From assembly GCA_000729835.1 (NCBI GenBank), contig JFHB01000038.1:1-64000 (forward strand): a stretch of 64,000 nucleotides of DNA, read 5' to 3'. The DNA comes from Atkinsonella hypoxylon (lineage: Eukaryota > Ascomycota > Sordariomycetes > Hypocreales > Clavicipitaceae). Shown piece after piece: positions 22,641-33,799 of this stretch. Both the position numbers and the translations under genes were made by a program. Under the pieces are notes generated by a model. The model did not search any database. It worked only from the letters and a program-made list of their open reading frames with translations, and was not told where the DNA came from. Position 1 is the first letter of the stretch. Each line of letters opens with the position of its first letter.

Positions 22641-22990
22641 CGAGACATGGTCACATGTAGTACCTCAAGACAATAGAGCAGTTGGACAAACTCAATGGCA
22701 TCTTCACGCCCAAGGTGCTGCATGAGGGTGACCAATCGTGCGTGTCATATGTCCCTAGGACAGAAGCAGTGACGAAATCATACAGCGCGACGGGACCTGA
22801 TCTCCCGGGGGCGATGGCCGATACATCGAAGCAAACCACCAAAGGCGACCCAAAACAAGCGGCCAAAGTCCACGGGGTTTAACGGACAATAGTGTCTGGT
22901 GACGACATGATCTAGTTCGGGATGTAGCCAAGGAAAGCCAGAGCGGACCTGACTGCGACTACTTTTATTCTCCGACGCGCAGCTCTGGAC
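22640..22990 (+). pseudogene. Remnant of a short-chain dehydrogenase/reductase C-terminal part
   Basis: One plus-strand frame reads TEAVTKSYSATGPDL, then AMADTSKQTTKGDPKQAAKV and a stop. The spacing and the GDPxKAAK motif match the C-terminal third of fungal NAD(P)-dependent SDR proteins, where this precedes the final helix. No Rossmann motif or YxxxK active site is found upstream, and the expected C-terminal continuation is broken by stops. I read it as a decayed fragment. The assignment rests on a short motif. Confidence 0.4.
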
Positions 22991-23179
22991 GCCTCGAAAA
23001 GGCCGCCCCCGCTGCGCTAGGGATGAATATTAGGACCGGCTGCCGGAGTCCCCCATTTCGACGTCGGCGACCAAGCGAGGACGGGAGACGGGCATCCCTG
23101 TTGTAACTACGGTAGTGCTTGGGATGCATGGAGGCGTGTGCATTACTCACTCGAGGAGGCCGAGAAGCTTGTGCGGGAT

Positions 23180-23384
23180 AGGACCTGAGCGATGTTGGGG
23201 GTTTTCGCGTGAGGCCATTCCCGATCAGAACAAAGCCGGCATTGTGCTGACCAGCGAGGCCAGTCCGCCCAATTCGGTGCGACAGTAGGTTTATATGGTT
23301 CGATTCACGTATGATTCCGAGACAACTTGAAGTTTCCAGAAACTGCCCATCCCTTTCGGGTGCCACAGACGACGGCTGGGCCAC
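23180..23384 (-). pseudogene. Possible DEAD-box helicase fragment (motif VI)
   Basis: A minus-strand frame contains INLLSHRIGRTGLAGQHNAG (about 23290-23231). HRIGRTG is the diagnostic motif VI of DEAD-box RNA helicases and is followed by Arg-rich sequence as in helicase tails. No motif I or DEAD sequence is seen upstream and there is no intact gene, so this would be a fragment. A chance match to seven residues is unlikely but possible. Confidence 0.35.
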
Positions 23385-26300
23385 GAATTAGTTACCTTAT
23401 GAGCTGATCAGAGTAGCAGAGACAGGGTACCCAAGGCCACACATACATTCCACCCGAGGGGAAGTGCTTGACTAATATCTGACGTACAAAGAGCTAGCTA
23501 CGACTTGAGACTAACTGGATCAACCCTGCTATTCAGCACCTGCTTTGCTTGTACGGCCCTGAAACGGAGATCGTGACCTACATAGCTGTCGATGGATTGC
23601 CGCGAGTTCTGCTCAGGCAGATCACATCCAGGACATCCATCTGCTCTCTGCTCCAAGATTTCATGCCGGAAGCAAGATGCCTAAGCCTAAGCTTAACAGG
23701 ACATTTGAAGCCGATCAAAGCCACCGAAGGATTCAACAAGAACATGAGCAGCCGCGAGAAAGTGTGGGCAAATGATCATCGCACCGGGATGTCGACAGCA
23801 GCTAATATCGATATCCGAACCAGCAAAGGCCCGGTGGAGCAAAGACGTATTGTATTAGTGATTGATTTCTTATATCGGAGGCTTCCAGAGCCCGTGGCGG
23901 CTTGCTTGGCCCGTCATCACCTTTCTCTGCGGTTACTTGCCTCGTTATCCCCGAGCTCAAATCCGTCTCCTGACCGCCACGACAGAAGAAAATTCCGTCC
24001 TGGTCGGCCACCAGGTATCTAGTCCTGCAATTTTTTTTTTTTAATTTTTTAATTTTTTAATTTTTCTTTCTTTTCTTCTTCTTGTGCGGACAGCAAAAGC
24101 TTCCAGAATTATCAGGCCACGGTTTTGATGACACGGCCAAAGTCGATAAGTAGCTCAGGAGAACCTTGCACGTTCACGCCGCCCACCGTGGAGTGCGCCC
24201 GCGCGGGCGACGAATAAAAAGCAAGTGCGGTCGAGCTTCAATAGTTCAGTAGTTCATTGTTCCCATGATTTGCCAACTCCACCTCCACTAACTATTCCGT
24301 AGGGAAAAAAAGTGCGATTTGTACTCCGCAGCGAGACAACTGGCCGGAGATTTTCAGGCGGAAGTCGACCTCACTTTGTTGTCGATCGTGGAGGAGCGTC
24401 AAGGATGGTTGACAGGACGGTTGGCGCTCTTTTCCTTCCTTTCTCTTCCTGAGTGCTGCTGGTGTAGATATCTAGGGCGTGACCAGTCTTAAATTGCCTC
24501 TTCTCTCATGGCCAAGTTGGCGGGCCCTCACGGTCTCCCTCTTCCTGTTGCCTCGATACAAGCCAACGGAGAATCCTTCAACACTCCGACCGAGGTTGTC
24601 GGATATCGCAGTAGTCAGTCGACTGTCATATGGAATTAAGTAGACATAGCCCGTCATTATTTCCGCTTATCCACTTTTGCTATCACCGGTTTGACTAAAC
24701 CACGCTTTTTTCACCCATCCGGAGCAGCTGAACAAGAACAAGCGTCCGTACGAGACTGCATAAGTCCAATCTTAGTAACGAGGTCTATTGTTGACCGCCG
24801 TGCCAAGATCGAACACCTGGTTTTTTTTTGAGGCTCTTGGCATGAGGGTCCAGAGACCGTTGTTGGAAATTCACTTGAACTGGGCATGTGTCAGCCTCAC
24901 AGAACCGGGGCGTAGGTCGCTAATTAGTTAGCCTTAATTCAGATTTAGTTCCGTTCGCAACATCAAACTCGAGTCTAGCAGCTGGCTGTATGATTCACCC
25001 CTCTGTTCTGAAAAACTTTGCCCCCCCGTTCCTGTTCATTCTCTAGTTAGGCCACCCGAAAATCGGTGTTCCATGACAGCTGAGCCCACTTTACTAAAAA
25101 AAAAAAACAGGTTTGTTGACACGACGGATGCGCTGATTCGCAGTAGTCCTCGCATATCATACAAGTAAGTGCTCGAATATCGTCAGCATTATTCAGATAC
25201 AGCGGTCAGTGTCCCCTAAAGACGCATTCCTCGTCTACGGAGTTTGTGAGTCGGGGTCGGGAAGCCCCCCCCGGGGTCCAGACCAGTCCCCGTTGCTCCC
25301 TCCCCCCCCTCCCACCCTCAACCACATCACGAAATGATCCATCAGACATGGAGCATACACCATCTCGGAAGGGTATTTCGTGACCTGTATCGTATCGTCT
25401 TGCTTGTTTGGAGCTCACCGCAGGAAATCCGAAATGGTCAAGACATCTACGACGTAAGGGCAACAGTCAACGATTCAAGCGATCCCATGACCTAAGATGA
25501 ATATTCAAGGGAGGCGTTTTGTTCTTTTACTTGTTCATATGAGCATGAGATCAACTTAGTTTCATCCATGGCAAAGGAGGAGAAACAGCTAGCTGTTTAG
25601 CTCCTGCAAGCTAGAGATGACAGATTCTTCATGTGCTACATCTTCTATGTTCCTAATTGGACAGAGCTTGGCTGCTTGACTACGACGGGCAAATGCATGA
25701 GCACATGCTGACTAACTTAGCAGGTGTTCCCAATGGGTGTATCGGTGTATCCTGCGTCGAGGGCAAGTGGCGTCATGGCATGCAGCCTTACGAGCAGCCA
25801 AGGCTCTCATGTCATCAACGTCGTCACAGACCAGACGCAAGAGGAATTACCCGTGCTGACCCCCAGTATCGGGACCACCTCAGACATGACCCGGTCCTTG
25901 GACAAAATCATCACATCAAGTAAAGCTACATGCCCTTTTAACACTATATTGTCAGTGCTAGTATCAAGTCACGTTAACAGGAGGTATATCGCACGTCTTG
26001 CCGCTCCGTCGGCTCTTTCAATGTCGCGCTTGCGATTGAAGCCATTGCGTCTAGTCTCCGGCAAAGGCTTAGAAGTAGGCTCTTTGGGCCTGGCACACTA
26101 AGCATGTGGCCTTGACAGGCGTAGCAACGTGACTTTTTTAGACGTGTTTTAGAGGTCAACTAAGTAAGGTCTTCTAGCGGCCACGCGGTGTGGGTCCGGC
26201 GTACGGGATTGGAGCCATTTACGGAATACGGAGTACGGAATAGTCCTTTTAAAGAGACGGGTAACTATGAAAGAGCTGTGCCTCTTGAGGACGGCCGACC

Positions 26301-27302
26301 CATCGCTGAAGCACAAGTTAACTATCTGACTGCAAATATTATTCCCTTGAGTTGCGGTAAGGCACCAGCTAGCTAGTTCACGAGGTCCACTTCGCATACC
26401 ACGGCTTAGATGTTAGCTATAAGTACATCCGTGCCCATTCGGTAGGTAGCAGGTTTTACATATATCAAGAGTATTCTTCATCTCGTGTTATTCGATTGGC
26501 CAGTCAGTGACCTAGCTGGTGCCTTACCGCACGCAAAAGGATGTAGGGATGGCTAACTAAAGGCTGAGTATTGGGCTGCAGCATCGGCAGATGATTCGGC
26601 AAACAGAATTGATCGAGATGCGCATTCGTTCGTTATACGAACGTACAAAAAAAAAAATCCCCATCTAAGAAGCAAGTGGCAAAGGAAAAAAATAAGAATA
26701 AGAATAATTGAAACAAAGACCCCGGACATTTAGAAATTCTTGATCTAAATGCCACTCCACGAGGGTGCCAAGTGGCGGCTGGATGACCTTTGGATAAATT
26801 GGAATCAAGCCAATCACTCACTCATTTATATCAATCATATCAATTGATGGCAATGGCAGGGCCGTCGGGCGGCTCAAGGCACAGCGCCCAGGGCTTTGAT
26901 CAGCGATAACAGCTGCAGCGACGGCGACGGCGACAGCGACAGCGACAGCGATAATATGGCAGCTTCGCGAGAACGAGTTTCAATTCTTGTCAAATGCGAA
27001 ACATGGGGAGCTGGAGGGGTCTGGAAGGAATTCGGAGTTGGTCAAAGTCCGTCGTCGGTCTACGTACATACGGAGTATTGCAGAGTCCCGAGGTTAATAA
27101 CAGAAAGCGCGAGAAGATGGGGAGCGAGAGGGGCAGAGAAAAGAGAGGAAGAGCCCAGCTTGTACTCCTCCGTACAGGGATGGGAGAAGGGACATGGAGA
27201 GGGTGAATGGTTGCACGTTGTCCAGGGCTACTGGCGTCTGGTTGCCATGGTCGATATGGATGGACAGGACAGCCTTACGGATTGCCGAGCATGTACATAC
27301 TA

Positions 27303-27353
27303 CGAGGTAGGTACCTATAGGTAGTACCCACCTAGGTACCTAGGTAGGTAGCT
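27303..27353. repeat. AGGTA/TACCT palindromic repeat patch
   Basis: Dense overlapping AGGTACCT and CCTAGGTA units that can fold on themselves. Related patches occur at 36566-36663 and 41861-41900. Confidence 0.8.
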
Positions 27354-28742
27354 AAGCCCAACTCGGATTCTGGTAACAGCCATGCGCTCGTGAGCTCGCT
27401 CTAATAGGGCAGCACAAACATACCTAGGTACCTAGTCAGTCAGTCGTCAGTCATAGAACCTCTCGTACAAGGTACATACAGAATGACATACATCAAACCA
27501 CATCATCATGTCCGTGTCCGTGTGAGCATTGCGCGACTGATGCAGCAGCGGGATCGAGCAAAAAAAGATCGAGCACCATAGCATGACAGACAGCACAGCG
27601 CCATATATGGGGGAATACGCAGCCATGTGTCGGTCTATTTCAAGCGCCTGGGCTCGCAGCAAGCTCCCCATTGAGCGACCAGACACCTGAAGTCCGCGCC
27701 ACGCGGCACATTTGGCGGACTTGGACCAGCAAGCACTGCGACGTTGGGGTAGACAGAACTTGACGACAGGAGCAGGCGAGCAGGCGAGCAGGCGAGTAGG
27801 CGAGTAGGGCACCTGACGGGGTTAGCTCGGGCAGCTCAGGCAGCTTTGGCGGTAGGGCCAGCAATCTGGCTCGCTGGGCCACAGGCCTACTGTAGATACT
27901 GTAGAGAGAGAGGAGAGCTGGCTGATAGGCCGCCCCACACGGCGACCTGCCCCAGCAGTACCCTGCTCCACTACGCACAATGCACCAGCCACACCCCCCC
28001 CTCCTCGTCCCTCGCCGTTTCGGACATTGCACATACTAATACCTCGCCGACTGTCTAACCCCACCCCCCCATGGCCGCCGTCTGTCTGGCCGTGCCTTTG
28101 GTCATCACCACCACCCAAGTCCCAAGTGACTTATCTTGGATAATACCAGACCCCCTGGCAAAGCAAGTCCAGCAAGAAGCTTCTTCATGGCATGTACATG
28201 CGTAACCGTAACCAAGAGCCCTTCGCGGTCTCACCTAGTCGTCAGGGATCATGTAGTTGCCGTTTCTCCTATCTCTAAAGCCGTTTGCCAGCCCTGTCTG
28301 TACACACGTATGCGTCCATCACCTACTTACTACGTTATACATCCATACATCCATACATATCTCATAATACATAATTCGTCTGTCTACCCCTACAGAGTTA
28401 CTTTGTTGAATATTTCTACTGCCGATGCCCTTTGCTCATTACATTCATCAAACTCGGCCTTCGCTTCGAGGCGTCCTGACCGATTGCTCGTTTCAGAGTC
28501 ATCCCGACCAAATTTGCCCACACACTTTCACATAATACTTGACCAAGTCCCTAATTACATCCATCCTACCTACATTTGCTTGATCGATATATATACTTGG
28601 CCTCGTGTCACCATCACCTTTCCTTTCCCGGATCCTATTCTCTGTCCCAATCGTAGAGACTTGTCACTTTGCGCAAAAGAAGTCCTTCCTGCAACGGACT
28701 CTCCCACCTTCTGCCCAAGCTTGACTGAAATAACCGACGCGT

Positions 28743-28743
<1 letters not shown>

Positions 28744-28791
<48 letters not shown>

Positions 28792-28792
28792 C

Positions 28793-28825
<33 letters not shown>
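28744..28825. repeat. CAA microsatellite followed by a 32-base A run
   Basis: About sixteen CAA units (28744-28792) run directly into a 32-base A tract (28794-28825). The tract lies 42 bp before the regulator's start codon, so it is probably in the transcribed leader. Confidence 0.95.
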
Positions 28826-28828
<3 letters not shown>

Positions 28829-28867
28829 TTGATCAGCTCCATCACGGCGAGCCTGTACTCCTTGGTC

Positions 28868-30221
28868 ATGGGTTCGCATAACTTGCCGTCGCCTCCCGCA
28901 GAGGAGAACAAATCCGGTGCTTCTAGAAAAAGCTCGTCTGGCTCTAAATCTGCAAAGTCTACAAGTCGAGTGTCGAAGCGAGCCAGCGCCAGCGCGGCTG
29001 CAGCACACCACCATGACCATGTCACTCACAGCGCGGGCCTGGATGGCCGACACAAGAGAGTATGGAAGGCCTGCGAGCGATGCAGAATGAAGAAGACAAA
29101 GGTACAATTGACCTTGATTTTCTATTATTATTATTATTATTATTATTGTTATTATTGTTGTTATTATTGTTGTTATTATTGTTATTATTACTATTTTATT
29201 ATCATTATTGTTATTTTTATTTTTAGTGACCCAGCTGGGATGATGGGGCAAAAAACACCCATTGTGATGTGCAGTTTGCTAACAAAAGGCGCATAGTGTG
29301 ATGGAGAGTTCCCGTGTAAGCGATGCAAGGATGACGGTCTTGTCTGCACTGCTGGTGTGCGCAAAAAGGTCGAGTACAAGCAGTTGCCTCGAGGGTATGA
29401 GACGCATTTCCCCCGCCTTTGCCTTGCAAATCACATAGATAGAGACCAAAGTTCATGATGTGGCTAACCGCATGACGTCTCGCAGATATGCTGAAGTTCT
29501 CGAAAACACCCAATTTGCTCTCATCGCCACAGTTCACAAGCTCTACAGCATGGTGCGCAACTCGCAACGTTGGGAGCTGGGCGAGCCCGATCTCAACGAC
29601 CGAGGGTTGCCCGTGATCCACGATATTGCTCAGAAGCTCGGCTGCATCCGACCCAACAGCGACATTGACCTGCCCGTCCACTCAGTCTTCCCCGAGGACG
29701 AGGCTGACATGGCCCAGCTCGCCCGCCAGCTCGAGGACCAACAAGCCAAGGAGAGCGCAGACAACCACAAGGAGACCAAGGACGAGTTCCAACGCAATGA
29801 TCGGGCATCGTCCTCCGAGCTGGACCACTCCGACTTCGAGGACTACAGGAAAGCAGCCTTTGGCGGCAGCAGCACCGGCGTCTCATTTTCGCCTCAGAGC
29901 TTTGCCGGCAGCCACGACTACGACTTTAGTCCGACGATCCCCGACATGGACCTCAGCGCCATGTTCGCCTCGCAAGCGCAGCCCATGTCCAATTACGCCG
30001 CATGGTCGATGCCCAAGACGCAAACGAACATGCTGCCAATGCAATTCCTTCAACAACACGAGGCACTGCAAGGCGTGGGCATGATGGGCCACGGCCTGGT
30101 TGACTCGGAATTCGGCACGATCAAACCCGAAATCCTGTCGTGCCCTACTCCGGAGGTCATGATAGGCATGGCAGATCCTATGATCTATTCCAGCTATGAC
30201 AGCGAAGCGATGAGACTCTAG
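28868..30221 (+). CDS. Zn(II)2Cys6 binuclear-cluster transcription factor
   Basis: Three exons (28868-29101, 29297-29394, 29486-30221) give 355 residues. The splice at 29101/29297 joins the two halves of the zinc cluster: CERCRMKKTK, then CDGEFPCKRCKDDGLVC, with six Cys in the classic Cx2Cx6CxnCx2Cx6C pattern. A conserved block follows (YKQLPRGYAEVLENTQFALI, then LYSMVRNSQRWELGEPDLND), then an acidic, Ser-rich region and a Met/Gln-rich C-terminus ending SSYDSEAMRL. The N-terminal 50 residues are Ser/Lys-rich. It should bind DNA in the nucleus; targets are unknown. I do not recognise a named orthologue. The first intron is full of TTA repeats. The start chosen is the Met after the CAA/A tract; the frame is open further upstream but would encode poly-Asn and poly-Lys. 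Confidence 0.85.
29124..29223. repeat. TTA/ATT microsatellite within intron 1 of the regulator gene
   Basis: About 100 bp of imperfect TTA/TTG trinucleotide repeats fill most of the first half of the 195 bp intron (29102-29296). Confidence 0.9.
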
Positions 30222-30508
30222 TCACGATGAGATCAAGGTTGCACGCGGCTCATAGCCCACTACTATTTGCCAACCCGAACCTTGCTACAAAGGAAGGGGG
30301 TGGCCTAATAGCCTTGTGTGTATATAATGAGGGCTTCAACGGCATACCGCAGCCGCCCAGACGATGTGGAATGGAGTTTTTTTTTTTTCCTATTTTTCCT
30401 AAAAAAAAAATTTTTCTCTTTTGCTTGCTATCTATTTTCAGAGAGGCGTTTGTTTACAAACGGGGCAGATTTCTCTCTTGGCCTCATAATGAGCATTGAG
30501 CTAGGGGC

Positions 30509-30539
<31 letters not shown>
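30509..30539. repeat. T18/A13 self-complementary homopolymer hairpin
   Basis: Eighteen T followed directly by thirteen A, about 290 bp downstream of the regulator's stop codon. It would form a perfect A-T hairpin in RNA. Confidence 0.9.
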
Positions 30540-31141
30540 CCGGCAGTGTACGTTGGATAGAACAGGGCGGGTATAGCTAGATGAATTTTATTTGACCTAG
30601 TCTGCACCGCCGGAGTTTCTTACTCCCACGTGCTTAAAATTCAGATGAGAACCTTGTGGTCTTTTTTTCTTTTTTGGGCACGATATTCACAAGAAATGCA
30701 TGCCTCCCTCGTGAACGATGACGATATCGACCAGCCGGTGTGTCCGTGCTGCCATGCGCATGCGCCTGCGATCCCCTTAACATTGACAATCTCGCTTAGA
30801 ATCAAGTCCGTCCCTGGCGCGAAGGGGGGGGGGGGGGTTTTCTCATCACCATCACCGGCATTCCATCGCATAGCTGCCGAGCCAAACAGCCTGCCTGATT
30901 GATTGATAGACGGCCCTGCAGGGCGTTGACAGAGGAAAGTCGGGACATGGTGACCGCCCACACCGCCATCAACGCCTAGGAGCACGCTGTCCCTGTTTAA
31001 TTTGTCGACCTCCTTCCTTCCTGCCCTGGTCCCAGCATTCTGGCCCTACTGCGCCAGCTTGAGACATTGCGTGAGACATGGATCGACCGCGCTGCTCCGT
31101 AGGAAAAAAAATCAATAAAGAGAAAACAACCCCCTCCCCAG

Positions 31142-31206
<65 letters not shown>
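31142..31206. repeat. Compound microsatellite: A run, AC repeat, AT repeat
   Basis: About thirty A, then about twelve AC units, then a short AT tract. Confidence 0.95.
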
Positions 31207-33771
31207 GTATATACGAGGACGGACCTCACCCCTTGCGAGGATCTGAATCCTTCTACCTCTCGCGAATATTCTTCATCTCCCGAGGCAGATCAGAGTTGTC
31301 TACGGGTCGTCCTTGACGAGTGCGAAGACGAAGCCGCGACCTGGCCTGGTCTGGTCGCCGCCATCGTTCGCATTGACTTGTTGAATGGGCATCTAAGCCA
31401 TATCCACAGCGGCAGTCGATGAAAGGGAACAAGGTCACAGAAATCATGGTATTATGTAATCTCGTTCGGCGGCATAGTGAGTTCAAGGAGTCTTCTTGGT
31501 TTCGTGAGTGGCATGTGCGTGGCTGTGACTTGATGATCAGCCACCTACCTACCTACCTACCTGCCTTGCGGAGACGGGGATGCGAGCTCAAAACTTGCCA
31601 CGGGCATGAGAGACTGAAACCCAAACCTGCTGGGGCCATGAAGGCCAGGAAAGGCAAGTCGCAACGTCGGCGAGCAAGGCTGTCAACTGGCTTGCTTCTT
31701 GTGTGTGTTGGGGGGGGGGAAGGAGACTCGGTATTAGAGCGTGATGATGGCTCCCGAGCCAGAAGCAGCCCGTTTTGAGGGGGGGAATTCGTCGAAAAAG
31801 GGTTCCAGTCCCATTGGGGGCCGACGAAATGGACCCAATCATACGAGCGTCTGCAGGGATGGGTTTCGTCCGCTAGAATCGAGATTGTTGAGGCTAGAAG
31901 CCACTGGAGTGCTATGTATGTAGGAATCGCTCGGCACCCCTGCCCATGCATTCAGAAGCAATTGCAGAGCAAGTTCGCTGTCTGGTCCAACAGACCAACA
32001 GACGGGACTGGAGCCATCCCCGGTCTCGCGGGCCCCCGGGCCCCCGGGCCCCCCACGGAGATCCTTTTGCCTGCGCTGAGGCGACAGCCAGTGTCGTGAG
32101 CCGGCTCGTTGGCCCATCGAATAACGTGCGGGAAAGAAGGTACGCTGTGTATATGCGAATGTCCTACCATGATATATGTACCGGCCAGAACTTGGAGCTA
32201 CGAAAATCCATCCGCGGCCCCTGTTTGCGTAATTTGAGTCCATCTTCCCGCGTAATGTGCGAGAGCGGAGCCCGTGACTCCAGCAGCCCCGCTGTGCGTC
32301 CGTCCCGGGATTCGCAAGAGTCCGAGGGCCGCCGGGGCGAGTCACGGTATAAGTGACCGGGACAGCGCAATATTAAAAAAAAAATTGAAAAAAATTGAAA
32401 AGAAAAAAAATTTCATGCAGCATAAGAGCTAGCGCGGGTATACGCCGCCATAATTGATAATAAAAAAGAATATATATAGTAAAAGGCACGTCTGTTCATG
32501 CTATAAAAGAGATGGGAGCGGGGTTGTGCGCGCCAGTATGGGGAAATCGGAATTAAGCCTTTTCCCGTACAACGGGCTAAGGCTAGAACCTGGTGCCAAT
32601 GTAGATAGAGAATGATGAATGATTGGGGAGGCCAGGGATAAGCGGGGTTATGGCTCATGGAGTCCGCTGGCCTGGTTCTTCCTCTTCTCGTTTCTTGCGT
32701 GCAGTGTTCAAAGCAAAGCGGGGATACCAATGAATTCGCGTCTTCTGCTTACCTACGTCTCAGCGTGATGCATGCAGGACCAGCAAATAGCTCTCTCTCT
32801 CTCTCTGCCTGCGGGGAGCGGACACGGTCGGGGAATTCTGCCTCTCGGCTGTCCGAAAAGGCTACCGCAACCGCCATCGGTCTTTTCTTTTTGGGTTCTG
32901 GTCGTGATAAATGTAACGGGCTTGGGGGCGCAAACCGGGCCGGCCAGTCGCCGAAGGTCTGTCAGGCTGAGCGGGGTGCACGCTCTGGTTGCCGCGGCGC
33001 AAGTAAAATAACTAACTAACTACCTACCAGCCAGACCAGAACGTTGCCGGGCCCACCCCTCGACGGTCAGACTTGGGACACTTCTTTCCAAGCGCTTTCC
33101 TTCTTCCGCAGGGTTCTTTCAATCTGGGGCCACAAGTCCATAGGGCTGCTGGCCATTTTCCGACATATCGCCGTCCATGGTCTCAGTGCTGCTTCATTCG
33201 CTCGCTGCATTCTTCCACGCCAATCGCTGAGCGCTCTTTTTCTGCACCCGATTGCGGCCCGTGCGCACTTCCCGCCATCTTTCCATGCGGATGCGGCGAG
33301 GTAGGCTTTTTTATTTCTTTTTCTTACTTCTGATTTCACCCTTTAAGAAAAAGGGTGACGGTAGGGAAGTGATTCTGCAGGCCCCTGTTTCGTCGCTTGT
33401 CTCATATTTTTTATTCATATATAGAAAAATTTTTTTGGCCGGGGGGGGGGTTCTCTTGTTGTGTGACCATTGTGACCGTGTGAATTTTTTTGGTCGAATC
33501 TTTGTCCGGGGACCTCCATGACCACGGTGCCACGCGAGTGACAATTTATCCGGGTCGTCACGAGCCACCCTGAATTGAACGAACCTCTTGCGGCCAAGGG
33601 CCACGATGCAACCTAATTGGAGCCTACTTTTGGCAAATATCGCATTTCCAACATTATCAGCTACCACATTGAAGATCTCAAATGCTGTATACATACCCTC
33701 CCACCAGTCGGACTACACTACACGTTGCAGCCACAACGGTTATGATTTGATCCACCTTTCGTAAGTCTCCA

Positions 33772-33799
33772 CGACCCGACCCGACCCGACCCGACCCGA
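33772..33799. repeat. CGACC pentanucleotide repeat
   Basis: More than five tandem CGACC units. Confidence 0.9.

Larger units (their letters stand above)
23385..28867. other. Gene-poor region upstream of the Zn2Cys6 regulator
   Basis: Open frames up to about 157 codons (for example 23549-24022 and 25724-26101) lack recognisable domains. The stretch holds T-rich tracts (24031-24075), short A runs, a CGACGG/CGACAG hexamer array (about 26920-26950), and an AGGTACCT-type palindromic patch (27303-27353). The last several hundred bases are the probable promoter and 5' leader of the regulator gene. Confidence 0.5.

Noticed and set aside
28136..28867. Upstream in-frame extension of the Zn2Cys6 gene encoding poly-Asn and poly-Lys
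   Set aside because: The extension is made by the CAA and A repeats and lacks conserved residues; the Met at 28868 begins a normal N-terminus.
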